A DNA stretch of 64,000 nt from Chryseobacterium endalhagicum (lineage in GTDB: Bacteria; Bacteroidota; Bacteroidia; Flavobacteriales; Weeksellaceae). The stretch lies in NCBI RefSeq assembly GCF_016745235.1, contig NZ_JAELVM010000001.1, positions 2,245,856 to 2,309,855 on the forward strand, in the 5' to 3' direction. Positions 53,200 through 60,703 of this stretch are shown one piece after another. The position numbers were made by a program, and so were the translations under genes. Each line of letters starts with the position of its first letter. The stretch's first letter is position 1. Under the pieces are notes generated by a model. That model worked only from the letters and a program-made list of their open reading frames with translations. It ran no database searches and was not told where the DNA came from.

Positions 53200-54171
53200 A
53201 TGTCAAAAAAATTCAAAATCCTGTGTTTACTGCTGGCGGCCGCCATTCTACTGATTGTGGTCATCAACCTGAACACAGGATTTTTAAGTTTAACCCTTCA
53301 GGATTTCCTGCAGGATTCCGCCCAAAGCCAGATTGCTGAGATCCGAATCAACCGCGTTCTCGTTATGCTGTTGGCGGGAATTTCAATTCCCACTTCCGGC
53401 TTTCTGATGCAGGAATACTTTCAGAATCCGCTGGCCGGCCCGGATATTTTAGGGATTACATCCGTAGCCAGTTTATCAGTTGCCTTCTACATTTTTTTCT
53501 CCCATGATCTTCTGATTCCGGAATTTTTGCAGAACAGCTTTCTCAGTCTTTCCGCCATCACAGGAAGCCTGGGGCTGATGCTGATTCTTCTTTCCATGTC
53601 GAATAAGTTTCAGGATAAATCCTACCTTATTATATTCGGATTCCTTATTTCGGCATTTGCCGGTGCTGTCGTTTCACTGCTGCAATTCTATGCAGAGAAT
53701 CAGAGCCTCAAAAACTACATTTTATGGTCTTTCGGAGCCAATAATATGGTGACGAGGAATCAGATTTATGTTTTGGCTATTCTGGTTTTCATAGGCCTGT
53801 TTATCTGCTTTAAATCCATAAAACCGCTGATTGGAAATTCATTGGGAACCTCTTATGCACAGAGCCTGGGCGTGAATTTAAAACAGTTGAAGCTATTGAT
53901 CATCGTGGCATCTTCCCTGCTTTCCGCTTCTATTACCGCCTTTTTGGGCCCTATTTTATTTGTGGGAATTATTGTTCCGCACTTCTGCAGACTCATTTAT
54001 AATCCATCCAAGTTATGGCAGCAATGGATTCTGAATATGTTTCTGGGAATGCTCGTGATGCTCCTTTTCTCTGTAGTTGCTGAAAAAACACAGATTCCTA
54101 TGAATGTGATAAGCTCTGTATTTGGTATCCCGGTGATATTACTGATGCTTTTGAAACAGAATAAGGTGTAA
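53200..54171 (+). CDS. FecCD-type iron/cobalamin ABC permease
   Basis: The 323-residue protein has about nine membrane helices and the FecCD hallmarks IAEIRINRVLVMLLAGISIP, FQNPLAGPDILGITSVAS and TAFLGPILFVGIIVPHFCR. It imports ferric siderophore, haem or cobalamin with the ATPase at 54.7 kb. No periplasmic binding protein is adjacent. Permease and ATPase genes are normally contiguous; here 480 bases with repeat arrays and a small membrane ORF separate them. Confidence 0.92.
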   Translation: MSKKFKILCLLLAAAILLIVVINLNTGFLSLTLQDFLQDSAQSQIAEIRINRVLVMLLAGISIPTSGFLMQEYFQNPLAGPDILGITSVASLSVAFYIFFSHDLLIPEFLQNSFLSLSAITGSLGLMLILLSMSNKFQDKSYLIIFGFLISAFAGAVVSLLQFYAENQSLKNYILWSFGANNMVTRNQIYVLAILVFIGLFICFKSIKPLIGNSLGTSYAQSLGVNLKQLKLLIIVASSLLSASITAFLGPILFVGIIVPHFCRLIYNPSKLWQQWILNMFLGMLVMLLFSVVAEKTQIPMNVISSVFGIPVILLMLLKQNKV

Positions 54172-54174
54172 AAA

Positions 54175-54288
54175 GTGAATTGTCAATGGTGAATGGTGAA
54201 TTTTTAAACCGGAAATAAAATCTGTGCAATCTGAAGAATCTGCGTGAAATTATTTTTTTGCTCGCTGATTTTGCAGATCACGCAGATT
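54175..54288. repeat. Heptamer array plus inverted nonamer arrays inside the ABC operon
   Basis: Four in-phase heptamers of GTSAATK form run 54175-54202, starting 3 bases after the permease stop. Three AATCTGNNN nonamers run 54219-54245. After a 16-base spacer, three nonamers in the opposite sense run 54262-54288 (read back as AATCTGCGT, GATCTGCAA, AATCAGCGA). The nonamer arrays can pair to form a hairpin in the transcript. Confidence 0.8.
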
Positions 54289-54347
54289 TTGAGAAAATTT
54301 ATAATTTATATATTTAGTTAAATAAACAAATCTAAATTTGTTATTGA

Positions 54348-54650
54348 ATGAATTTAACGGATATTAAGATAAGTCAGAAACAATTAATTATTGTAAATAT
54401 ACTCCAGTTTATAGTGAGCTTTGCATTCATGCGATTTTCTGACATATTTCGTTTGGATAAAGATCTCCACTGGATTTACACTTTTGGGCATTGCTGGTAT
54501 CTTATGTCTGCTTTACCATGCTTTTTTTGGGGATCTTTTATTTCTGGAGTTTATACCTTATGGAAAGTTGACACAAATAAGATCCTATATCTTCTTTTGA
54601 GTCTTCTCCCTCTTATTTTATTTTTAACAGCTATCTTTTTCAATTCCTAA
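54348..54650 (+). CDS. Small membrane protein of unknown function
   Basis: The 100-residue product has three predicted membrane helices (about 13-30, 48-68 and 80-98) and no recognised motif. It is wedged between the FecCD permease and its ATPase and ends 3 bases before the ATPase start, so it is probably co-translated with the transporter. It may be an insertion-borne gene rather than a transporter part, because the preceding 170 bases are repeat arrays. Confidence 0.65.
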   Translation: MNLTDIKISQKQLIIVNILQFIVSFAFMRFSDIFRLDKDLHWIYTFGHCWYLMSALPCFFWGSFISGVYTLWKVDTNKILYLLLSLLPLILFLTAIFFNS

Positions 54651-54653
54651 AAC

Positions 54654-55583
54654 ATGCATCTACAAATCAGACAGGCCAATATAGGCTACAATAAAACCTT
54701 AATTTCAAATGCTCATGCAGATCTGAAACTGGGCGATGTATGCCTTCTGATTGGAAATAATGGTGTAGGAAAAACAACGCTTATCAAATCTATTTTGCAT
54801 CAGGTTTCTTTACAAAGCGGGGAAATATTAATCGGTCAGAAGAATATAAAAAAGCTGTCTGTAAAAGAAATTGCAGAAAATATAGCGGTGGTCTTCTCCA
54901 AATCGGATGTACCGCAACATTATACGGTTGAAGACCTGATCTCATTGGGAAAATACATCTACTACCCTTTTTATTTTGAGCTTAAAAAAGAGGACAGGGA
55001 TGAAGTGACGCACATTATTGATCAGCTGGATCTGAACCAGTATAAACACACACTTCTAAAAAACCTTTCGGACGGAAATCTGCAGAAAGCGTTTATCGGG
55101 CGTGCTATTACCCAAAATTCCCCCGTTATTATTCTGGATGAGCCTACGACCCATCTGGATGAAAAAAATAAACTTATTATCTTAAAAACACTCCGTAAAC
55201 TGGCTAAGGAACAACAGAAAATTATCCTTTTCTCTTCTCACGACTGGAGGCTGGCCAAAGAGTTTGCCGATAAAATATGGTACGTGAAAGATCATCAGCT
55301 TTTCTCCGGGATTGTAGAAGACATTCTGCTTCATCATGAAGAGCTCACGAACGTTTCGTTGTTTCAGGTGAATGAAAGTTTTGTTCCACCAACCATTACT
55401 GCTCCGCCGGTTCACAAAGAAATGCTGTATTCGCTGCTGCAGAAAAATTTTGAAAAAGACCTTTCTTCCCTCCATTTTGAGTTTAAAGATGGTTTTTGGG
55501 AAATTCTCACCAGCACCTCCAAACGGCAATGTCAATCTTTCGAAGAAATAGTTAATTCCCTCAGAAACATTCATCAATACTAA
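54654..55583 (+). CDS. FecE-type ABC transporter ATPase
   Basis: The 309-residue ATPase has Walker A GNNGVGKTT (residues 34-42), the Q-loop region SKSDVPQHYTVEDLISLGKY, signature LSDGNLQKAFIGRA (serine-then-Asp-Gly instead of SGG) and Walker B PVIILDEPTTHLDE, then HDWR at the switch. The last 80 residues extend beyond the normal FecE length and contain a conserved-looking segment (HFEFKDGFWEILTSTSKRQ) of unknown role. It powers the FecCD permease. Confidence 0.9.
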   Translation: MHLQIRQANIGYNKTLISNAHADLKLGDVCLLIGNNGVGKTTLIKSILHQVSLQSGEILIGQKNIKKLSVKEIAENIAVVFSKSDVPQHYTVEDLISLGKYIYYPFYFELKKEDRDEVTHIIDQLDLNQYKHTLLKNLSDGNLQKAFIGRAITQNSPVIILDEPTTHLDEKNKLIILKTLRKLAKEQQKIILFSSHDWRLAKEFADKIWYVKDHQLFSGIVEDILLHHEELTNVSLFQVNESFVPPTITAPPVHKEMLYSLLQKNFEKDLSSLHFEFKDGFWEILTSTSKRQCQSFEEIVNSLRNIHQY

Positions 55584-55603
55584 GTTTTTATTGAATATTT
55601 CAC

Positions 55604-55623
55604 ATACTATGCATGCATAGTAT
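55604..55623. promoter_or_regulatory. MarR-type operator 1 of the fad operon
   Basis: ATACTATGCA followed by TGCATAGTAT is a perfect 20-bp palindrome. A second, near-perfect copy lies 83 bases downstream (centre to centre), about eight turns of DNA. Confidence 0.8.
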
Positions 55624-55686
55624 TATGCTAATCATACAATTTAATCTGTTTATTCTCAGCTTATTAACAAAATTTAACGTTAATAA

Positions 55687-55718
55687 ATACTATGCATGCA
55701 TAATATTTACTAAATTTG
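55687..55718 (+). promoter_or_regulatory. MarR-type operator 2 and -7 box of the fad operon
   Basis: ATACTATGCA followed by TGCATAATAT (55687-55706) is the same palindrome with one mismatch. A TAAATTTG -7 box follows at 55711-55718. No -33 TTTG is visible, so the operator occupies the place where it would be. Confidence 0.75.
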
Positions 55719-55739
55719 GATTACACCATTCTTACATAA

Positions 55740-56195
55740 ATGATGGATAATAACAAGGAAAAAATAGAAAACGTAGATTTAGTTTTAAAACAGACCTGGC
55801 TGGCTGTTTCTAAAATGTATACAGAACTTGCCCAAGAGCATGATTCTACAGCAGTGCAAGCCCTCACTCTTCTTAAAATTGATCCCAAAGAAGGAACCCG
55901 AAGTACCAACCTGGGTCCCAAAATGGCCATTGAACCTACTTCTTTAACCAGAATCATCAAGCTTCTGGAAGATAACGGATATATCTATAAGGAAAAAACC
56001 ACCTCTGATAAAAGAGAGGTGATCATTAAACTTACAGATAAAGGTCTGAATTCAAGGAATATGTCCAAAGAAGTGGTTGTCAATTTCAATAAGAAAGTGA
56101 TGGAGAAAATTGCTCCCGAGAAGATTGAAACCTTCAAGGAAGTGATGTCCGAGATCATGAAAATTGCGAACGAACTATTAAATAACAGAAAATAA
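55740..56195 (+). CDS. MarR-family regulator of the fatty-acid oxidation operon
   Basis: The 151-residue protein has a MarR fold with recognition segment LGPKMAIEPTSLTRIIKLLE and wing TTSDKREVIIKLTDKG. It is the first gene of the fad operon, with two palindromic operators at its promoter. It probably represses the operon until an acyl-CoA or fatty acid is bound (inference). Two ATG codons (55740, 55743) are possible starts. Confidence 0.9.
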   Translation: MMDNNKEKIENVDLVLKQTWLAVSKMYTELAQEHDSTAVQALTLLKIDPKEGTRSTNLGPKMAIEPTSLTRIIKLLEDNGYIYKEKTTSDKREVIIKLTDKGLNSRNMSKEVVVNFNKKVMEKIAPEKIETFKEVMSEIMKIANELLNNRK

Positions 56196-56250
56196 ATTAT
56201 CATGCACCTTTCCGGCTGCATATGATCTTATCAATAATAAAAATTTACAT

Positions 56251-58644
56251 ATGAAAAGAAGAATCAAACACGTGACGGTTCTTGGTTCAGGAATTATGGG
56301 AAGCGGTATCGCGGCACATTTCGCCAATATTGGTGTGGAAGTGTCCCTTTTGGATATCGTTCCTTTTGAACTGACGGAAGCTGAACAGAAAAAAGGTTTG
56401 ACCAAAGATGACAAAGTGGTAAGAAACAGAATAGCTTCTGAAAACTTTGAAAAACTGAAAAAAGCAAGTCCTGCTCTGCTCTATTCTCCAAAATTTGCAG
56501 ATAGAATAAAAGTAGGAAACTTCGATGATGATCTTCAGAAAATAAAAAACACAGACTGGATCATTGAAGTGGTTGTTGAAAAACTTGACATTAAGAAATC
56601 TGTTTACGAAAAAATTGAACAGTTCAGAAAACCGGGAACATTGATTTCTTCCAATACATCGGGAATTCCTATTCATTTTCTTATTGAAGGAAGAAGCGAT
56701 GACTTTAAAAAATACTTTGCAGGAACCCACTTTTTCAATCCTGTAAGATACCTTCCTCTTTTGGAGATCATCCCTACCCCGGAAACGCTTCCGGAAGTAG
56801 TAGATTTCTATATGAGTTTCGGGGCTAAATTCTTAGGAAAAACTACAGTTTTAGCCAAAGATACACCGGCTTTCATCGCCAACAGAATCGGGGTTTTCTC
56901 TATGATGGACCTTCTTCACAATGTACAGAAATTAGGACTTACCGTTTCTGAAGTTGATAAATTAACCGGACCTGTTATCGGACGTCCAAAATCTGCTACT
57001 TTCAGAACGGCGGATGTTGTAGGTCTTGATACGCTGGTAATGGTTGCCAACGGAGTACGTCAGAGCGGTGCAGAAGCCAATAATTTCAACGATGTTTTTG
57101 CCCTTCCGGATTATATCCAGAAAATGATGGATAATAAATGGCTGGGTTCTAAAACTGAGCAGGGATTCTATAAAAAAGTGAAAAATGCCGAAGGAAAATC
57201 TGAAATCCACGGATTGAACCTTGATACACTGGAATATGAGCTTCAGGGCAAATCTTCTTTCCCAACTTTAGAATTAACTAAAAATATAGATAAGCCAATT
57301 GACCGGTTTAAAGTATTAATTGGCGGAAAAGATAAAGCAGGAGAATTATACAGAAAATCTTTGGGAGCCTTATTCGCTTATGTTTCTCATAAAGTTCCGG
57401 AAATTTCTGACGAAGTTTATAAGATTGACGATGCTATGAGAGCCGGTTTCGGATGGGAAAACGGACCGTTTGAAATCTGGGATGCCGTAGGTGTTCAAAA
57501 AGGTATCGAACTGGCCAAAGAAGCAGGTTATGAAGTTTCAGACTGGGTTAAAAACGTAGAAAGTTTCTATAAGGTAAATGATGAAGGCCAAAGTATTTTC
57601 GTTGATAAAAACTCAGGACAATACAACACAATTCCGGGTCAGGATGCTTTCATTATTTTAGATAATATCAGAAAGAATAAAACGCTTTGGAGCAATTCAG
57701 GAGCGGCGATTGAAGATCTTGGTGACGGGATTATCAACTTTGAGATCCGCTCAAAAATGAATTCTCTGGGAGGCGAAGTTCTTGACGGATTAAACAGAGC
57801 TATCGATTTAGCAGAAAAAGAATACGACGGATTGGTTGTTGGAAACCAGGGAACCAATTTCTCTGTAGGTGCCAACCTTGCCATGATCCTGATGATGGCT
57901 ATCGAACAGGACTGGGATGATCTGAATATGGCGATCGCCTATTTCCAGAAATCTATGATGAGAGTACGCTACTCCTCTATTCCTGTAGTGGTTGCCCCTC
58001 ACGGAATGACCCTTGGAGGCGGATGCGAAATGACGATGCATGCAGACAGAGTGGTAGCAGCAGCAGAAACATACATCGGATTGGTAGAAACCGGAGTTGG
58101 AGTAATTCCCGGCGGTGGTGGTACCAAAGAACTTACCTTAAGAACTTCAAGAGAATTCCACAGCGACGACGTTAAAAACAACAGACTTCGTGAAGCATTC
58201 ATGAACATCGCGATGGGTAAAGTAGCGACTTCCGCTTATGAAGCCTACGATATGGGAATTCTTGAAAAAGGAAAAGACATTGTATCCGTAAGCAAAAACA
58301 GACAGATCGCTGAAGCTAAAAAAGTAGCAAAACTATTGGCAGAGCAAGGTTATACACAGCCTATCGAGCAGAAAGTAAAAGTTTTAGGAAAAGACGCACT
58401 GGGAATGTTCTACGTAGGAACCGACCAGATGCTTACCGGAAATTTCATCTCAGAGCACGATAAAAAAATTGCAGACAAATTAGCCAACGTAATGGTAGGA
58501 GGAAATCTTTCTGAGCCAACCGTAGTGACTGAACAATACCTATTGAACCTGGAAAGAGAAACATTCTTACAGCTTTGTGGTGAAAGAAAAACTCTGGAGA
58601 GAATTCAGTATATGTTGCAGAATGGAAAACCGCTAAGGAATTAG
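56251..58644 (+). CDS. fadN: 3-hydroxyacyl-CoA dehydrogenase/enoyl-CoA hydratase (FadN type)
   Basis: The 797-residue bifunctional enzyme has the dehydrogenase first: NAD motif TVLGSGIMGSGIAAHFANIG, then GTHFFNPVRYLPLLEIIPTP and DTPAFIANRIGVFSM. The hydratase follows: VVAPHGMTLGGGCEMTMHAD, then GLVETGVGVIPGGGGTKEL. This domain order and length are those of FadN of Bacillus. Its product goes to FadA. The TAG stop codon is the first three bases of the left heptamer array of the first four-helix-bundle element. Confidence 0.94.
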   Translation: MKRRIKHVTVLGSGIMGSGIAAHFANIGVEVSLLDIVPFELTEAEQKKGLTKDDKVVRNRIASENFEKLKKASPALLYSPKFADRIKVGNFDDDLQKIKNTDWIIEVVVEKLDIKKSVYEKIEQFRKPGTLISSNTSGIPIHFLIEGRSDDFKKYFAGTHFFNPVRYLPLLEIIPTPETLPEVVDFYMSFGAKFLGKTTVLAKDTPAFIANRIGVFSMMDLLHNVQKLGLTVSEVDKLTGPVIGRPKSATFRTADVVGLDTLVMVANGVRQSGAEANNFNDVFALPDYIQKMMDNKWLGSKTEQGFYKKVKNAEGKSEIHGLNLDTLEYELQGKSSFPTLELTKNIDKPIDRFKVLIGGKDKAGELYRKSLGALFAYVSHKVPEISDEVYKIDDAMRAGFGWENGPFEIWDAVGVQKGIELAKEAGYEVSDWVKNVESFYKVNDEGQSIFVDKNSGQYNTIPGQDAFIILDNIRKNKTLWSNSGAAIEDLGDGIINFEIRSKMNSLGGEVLDGLNRAIDLAEKEYDGLVVGNQGTNFSVGANLAMILMMAIEQDWDDLNMAIAYFQKSMMRVRYSSIPVVVAPHGMTLGGGCEMTMHADRVVAAAETYIGLVETGVGVIPGGGGTKELTLRTSREFHSDDVKNNRLREAFMNIAMGKVATSAYEAYDMGILEKGKDIVSVSKNRQIAEAKKVAKLLAEQGYTQPIEQKVKVLGKDALGMFYVGTDQMLTGNFISEHDKKIADKLANVMVGGNLSEPTVVTEQYLLNLERETFLQLCGERKTLERIQYMLQNGKPLRN

Positions 58645-59070
58645 AAGTTAGATATTAGATATTAGAAGTTAGAATGAAAGCGCATAGATTACATGATCTG
58701 CTTATTTGGAAAAAGTCAATGATGTTAGTAAAGGATGTTTATCTGGTAACAGAAAAACTCTCTTCTAATGAAAAGTTTGGGCTTATTTCACAAATAAGGA
58801 GATGTGCGGTTTCAATTCCTTCTAATATTGCTGAAGGTGCAGGAAGAAATAATGCAAAAGAATTTTATCAGTTTTTAGGAATTGCCTCGGGTTCTTGCTA
58901 TGAGCTTGAAACACAATTAATTCTTTTAGTTGAACTAAATTTTGAAAAGCAAACAGTGATTGCACCTTTACTAAATAATCTAAATGAAATTCAGAAGATG
59001 ATCTACAGGTTTAAAACTAATTTAATAAACGGTTAGAATCTAATTTCTAACCTCTAATTTCTAACTTCTA
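58642..59070. mobile_element. Four-helix-bundle element 1 in the fad operon (IVS-like)
   Basis: Five in-phase TAGANNN heptamers (58642-58676) are followed by a 120-codon ORF (58674-59036). Five inverted heptamers (59036-59070) follow. The 33-base cores of the arms (58641-58673 and 59039-59071) match at 29 positions. The fadN stop TAG opens the left array, the ORF's ATG is the last three bases of its fifth heptamer, and the ORF's stop overlaps the right array. fadA starts 4 bases later. In RNA the arms would form a stem with the ORF as its loop. Confidence 0.75.
58674..59036 (+). CDS. Four-helix-bundle protein (S23/intervening-sequence type), copy 1
   Basis: The 120-residue protein has the family signature: HDLLIWKKSMMLVKDVYLVT, then GLISQIRRCAVSIPSNIAEG, then KEFYQFLGIASGSCYELETQ. 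Members of this family are encoded inside 23S rRNA intervening sequences and are also related to the Avd protein of diversity-generating retroelements. Here the ORF lies in the loop between two inverted heptamer arrays, within a protein-coding operon. It is a divergent paralogue of the 60.3-kb copy. RNA binding is inference. Confidence 0.9.
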   Translation: MKAHRLHDLLIWKKSMMLVKDVYLVTEKLSSNEKFGLISQIRRCAVSIPSNIAEGAGRNNAKEFYQFLGIASGSCYELETQLILLVELNFEKQTVIAPLLNNLNEIQKMIYRFKTNLING

Positions 59071-59074
59071 AACA

Positions 59075-60253
59075 ATGAAACAAGCATATATAGTAAAAGG
59101 GTTCAGAACTGCCGTTGGAAAAGCTCCAAAAGGAAGTTTAAGATTTACAAGACCCGATGTGATGGCTGCTACAGTGATTGAAAAACTGATGGCTGAGCTT
59201 CCACAATTAGATAAAAACAGAATTGATGACCTTATCGTAGGAAATGCGATGCCGGAAGCTGAACAGGGCTTGAACGTTGCCCGCTTAATTTCTTTGATGG
59301 GATTAAATACAGACAAAGTTCCCGGAGTTACCGTAAACAGGTATTGTGCATCAGGAAGTGAGGCGATTGCCATTGCTTCAGCAAAAATTCAGGCCGGAAT
59401 GGCGGACTGCATCATTGCAGGAGGTACAGAATCTATGTCTTACATCCCAATGGGAGGTTACAAGCCGGTTCCCGAAACAGATATCGCGAAAACAAACCCT
59501 GATTATTACTGGGGAATGGGTTACACCGCTGAAGAAGTGGCCAAACAATATAATATTACAAGAGAAGAGCAGGATCAGTTCGCCTATGAATCTCATATGA
59601 AAGCATTAAAAGCTAATGCTGAAGGGAAATTTGCCAACCAGATCGTTTCTATCCCTGTAGAATATAACTTCCTGGACGAAAACCAGAAAATGCAGTCTAA
59701 GAAATTCGACTTTTCTATCGATGAAGGTCCTAGAAAAGATACTTCTCTGGAAGGTTTGGCTAAACTGAGACCTGTATTCGCAAACGGAGGAAGCGTTACT
59801 GCCGGAAATTCATCCCAAATGAGTGACGGAGCGGCTTTCGTAATGGTAATGAGCGAAGAAATGGTCAAAGAATTAGGTCTTGAGCCGGAAGCGAGATTAG
59901 TGGCTTATGCTGCTGCTGGTCTTGAGCCCAGAATTATGGGTATGGGACCAATCTATGCTATTCCAAAAGCTCTTAAACAGGCTGGTCTTGAATTAAAAGA
60001 TATTGAATTAATTGAATTAAACGAAGCATTCGCATCACAATCTGTAGCGATCAAGAAAGAATTAGGCTTAAACCCTGATATCTTAAACGTAAACGGAGGT
60101 GCTATCGCTCTTGGCCACCCGCTTGGCTGTACCGGAACCAAACTCACCGTTCAGCTTCTTGACGAAATGAGAAGACGAGGCAATAAGTACGGAATGGTTT
60201 CCATGTGCGTGGGTACGGGACAGGGAGCAGCGAGTATTTTTGAGCTTCTTTAA
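59075..60253 (+). CDS. fadA: Acetyl-CoA C-acyltransferase (3-ketoacyl-CoA thiolase)
   Basis: The 392-residue thiolase cleaves 3-ketoacyl-CoA with CoA. The nucleophile Cys lies in VNRYCASGSEAIAIAS (near residue 92), the His motif is GGAIALGHPLGCTGTK, and the second Cys is in SMCVGTGQGAA. LDTSLEGLAKLRPVF is characteristic of the FadA/FadI group. It is the second enzyme gene of the operon, set between the two four-helix-bundle elements. Confidence 0.95.
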   Translation: MKQAYIVKGFRTAVGKAPKGSLRFTRPDVMAATVIEKLMAELPQLDKNRIDDLIVGNAMPEAEQGLNVARLISLMGLNTDKVPGVTVNRYCASGSEAIAIASAKIQAGMADCIIAGGTESMSYIPMGGYKPVPETDIAKTNPDYYWGMGYTAEEVAKQYNITREEQDQFAYESHMKALKANAEGKFANQIVSIPVEYNFLDENQKMQSKKFDFSIDEGPRKDTSLEGLAKLRPVFANGGSVTAGNSSQMSDGAAFVMVMSEEMVKELGLEPEARLVAYAAAGLEPRIMGMGPIYAIPKALKQAGLELKDIELIELNEAFASQSVAIKKELGLNPDILNVNGGAIALGHPLGCTGTKLTVQLLDEMRRRGNKYGMVSMCVGTGQGAASIFELL

Positions 60254-60263
60254 TAAACAGACT

Positions 60264-60680
60264 AAAAGAGTAAAGAATAAAGAGTAAAGACCAAGATGAA
60301 GCATAATTTCAAAAATCTCAATATCTGGAAACTGGCTATTGAACTGGCTGATGAAATTTATGCAGTTACTGACAGTTTTCCAAAAAGTGAGGAATTCGGA
60401 TTGAAATCTCAGCTTAGAAGATGTACTGTTTCTGTTGCTTCAAATATTGCAGAAGGCTCAAGTAGAAGTTCTAATAAAGATTTTAATCGTTTTTTAGAAA
60501 TCAGTCTTGGTTCTCTTTATGAATTACAGACTCAAGTCATAATTTCAAGCAACAGAAGTTATTTTGAGTCATCTAAAAATGAAATTATAGAAAATAAAAT
60601 CACAGAATTACAGAGAATGATTTCAGGCTTTCAAAAAAACTTACAACTTTAAGTCTTTATTCTTTTCTCTTTATTCTTCA
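60264..60680. mobile_element. Four-helix-bundle element 2 in the fad operon (IVS-like)
   Basis: Four in-phase heptamers of form WAAAGAN run 60264-60291. The next in-phase unit, CAAGATG (60292-60298), ends in the ORF's ATG. Four inverted heptamers run 60653-60680, starting one base after the ORF's stop. The 26-base arms pair at 22 positions, plus G-U pairs. The unit sequence differs from element 1, but the architecture is identical, and fadE starts 24 bases later. Confidence 0.75.
60296..60652 (+). CDS. Four-helix-bundle protein (S23/intervening-sequence type), copy 2
   Basis: The 118-residue protein has the same hallmarks as copy 1 (LNIWKLAIELADEIYAVTDS, then GLKSQLRRCTVSVASNIAEG, then KDFNRFLEISLGSLYELQTQ). 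Identity is roughly a third to a half by eye, concentrated in the RRC.VS..SNIAEG core. So the two are related but not a recent duplication. It occupies exactly the loop between its heptamer arms. Confidence 0.9.
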   Translation: MKHNFKNLNIWKLAIELADEIYAVTDSFPKSEEFGLKSQLRRCTVSVASNIAEGSSRSSNKDFNRFLEISLGSLYELQTQVIISSNRSYFESSKNEIIENKITELQRMISGFQKNLQL

Positions 60681-60703
60681 AATCTTAAAAAACAAAACAA
60701 CAT

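Noticed and set aside
58674..60652. Four-helix-bundle proteins as Avd of a diversity-generating retroelement
   Set aside because: No reverse transcriptase, template repeat or variable repeat is present in the window; the rRNA-IVS type is the closer match.
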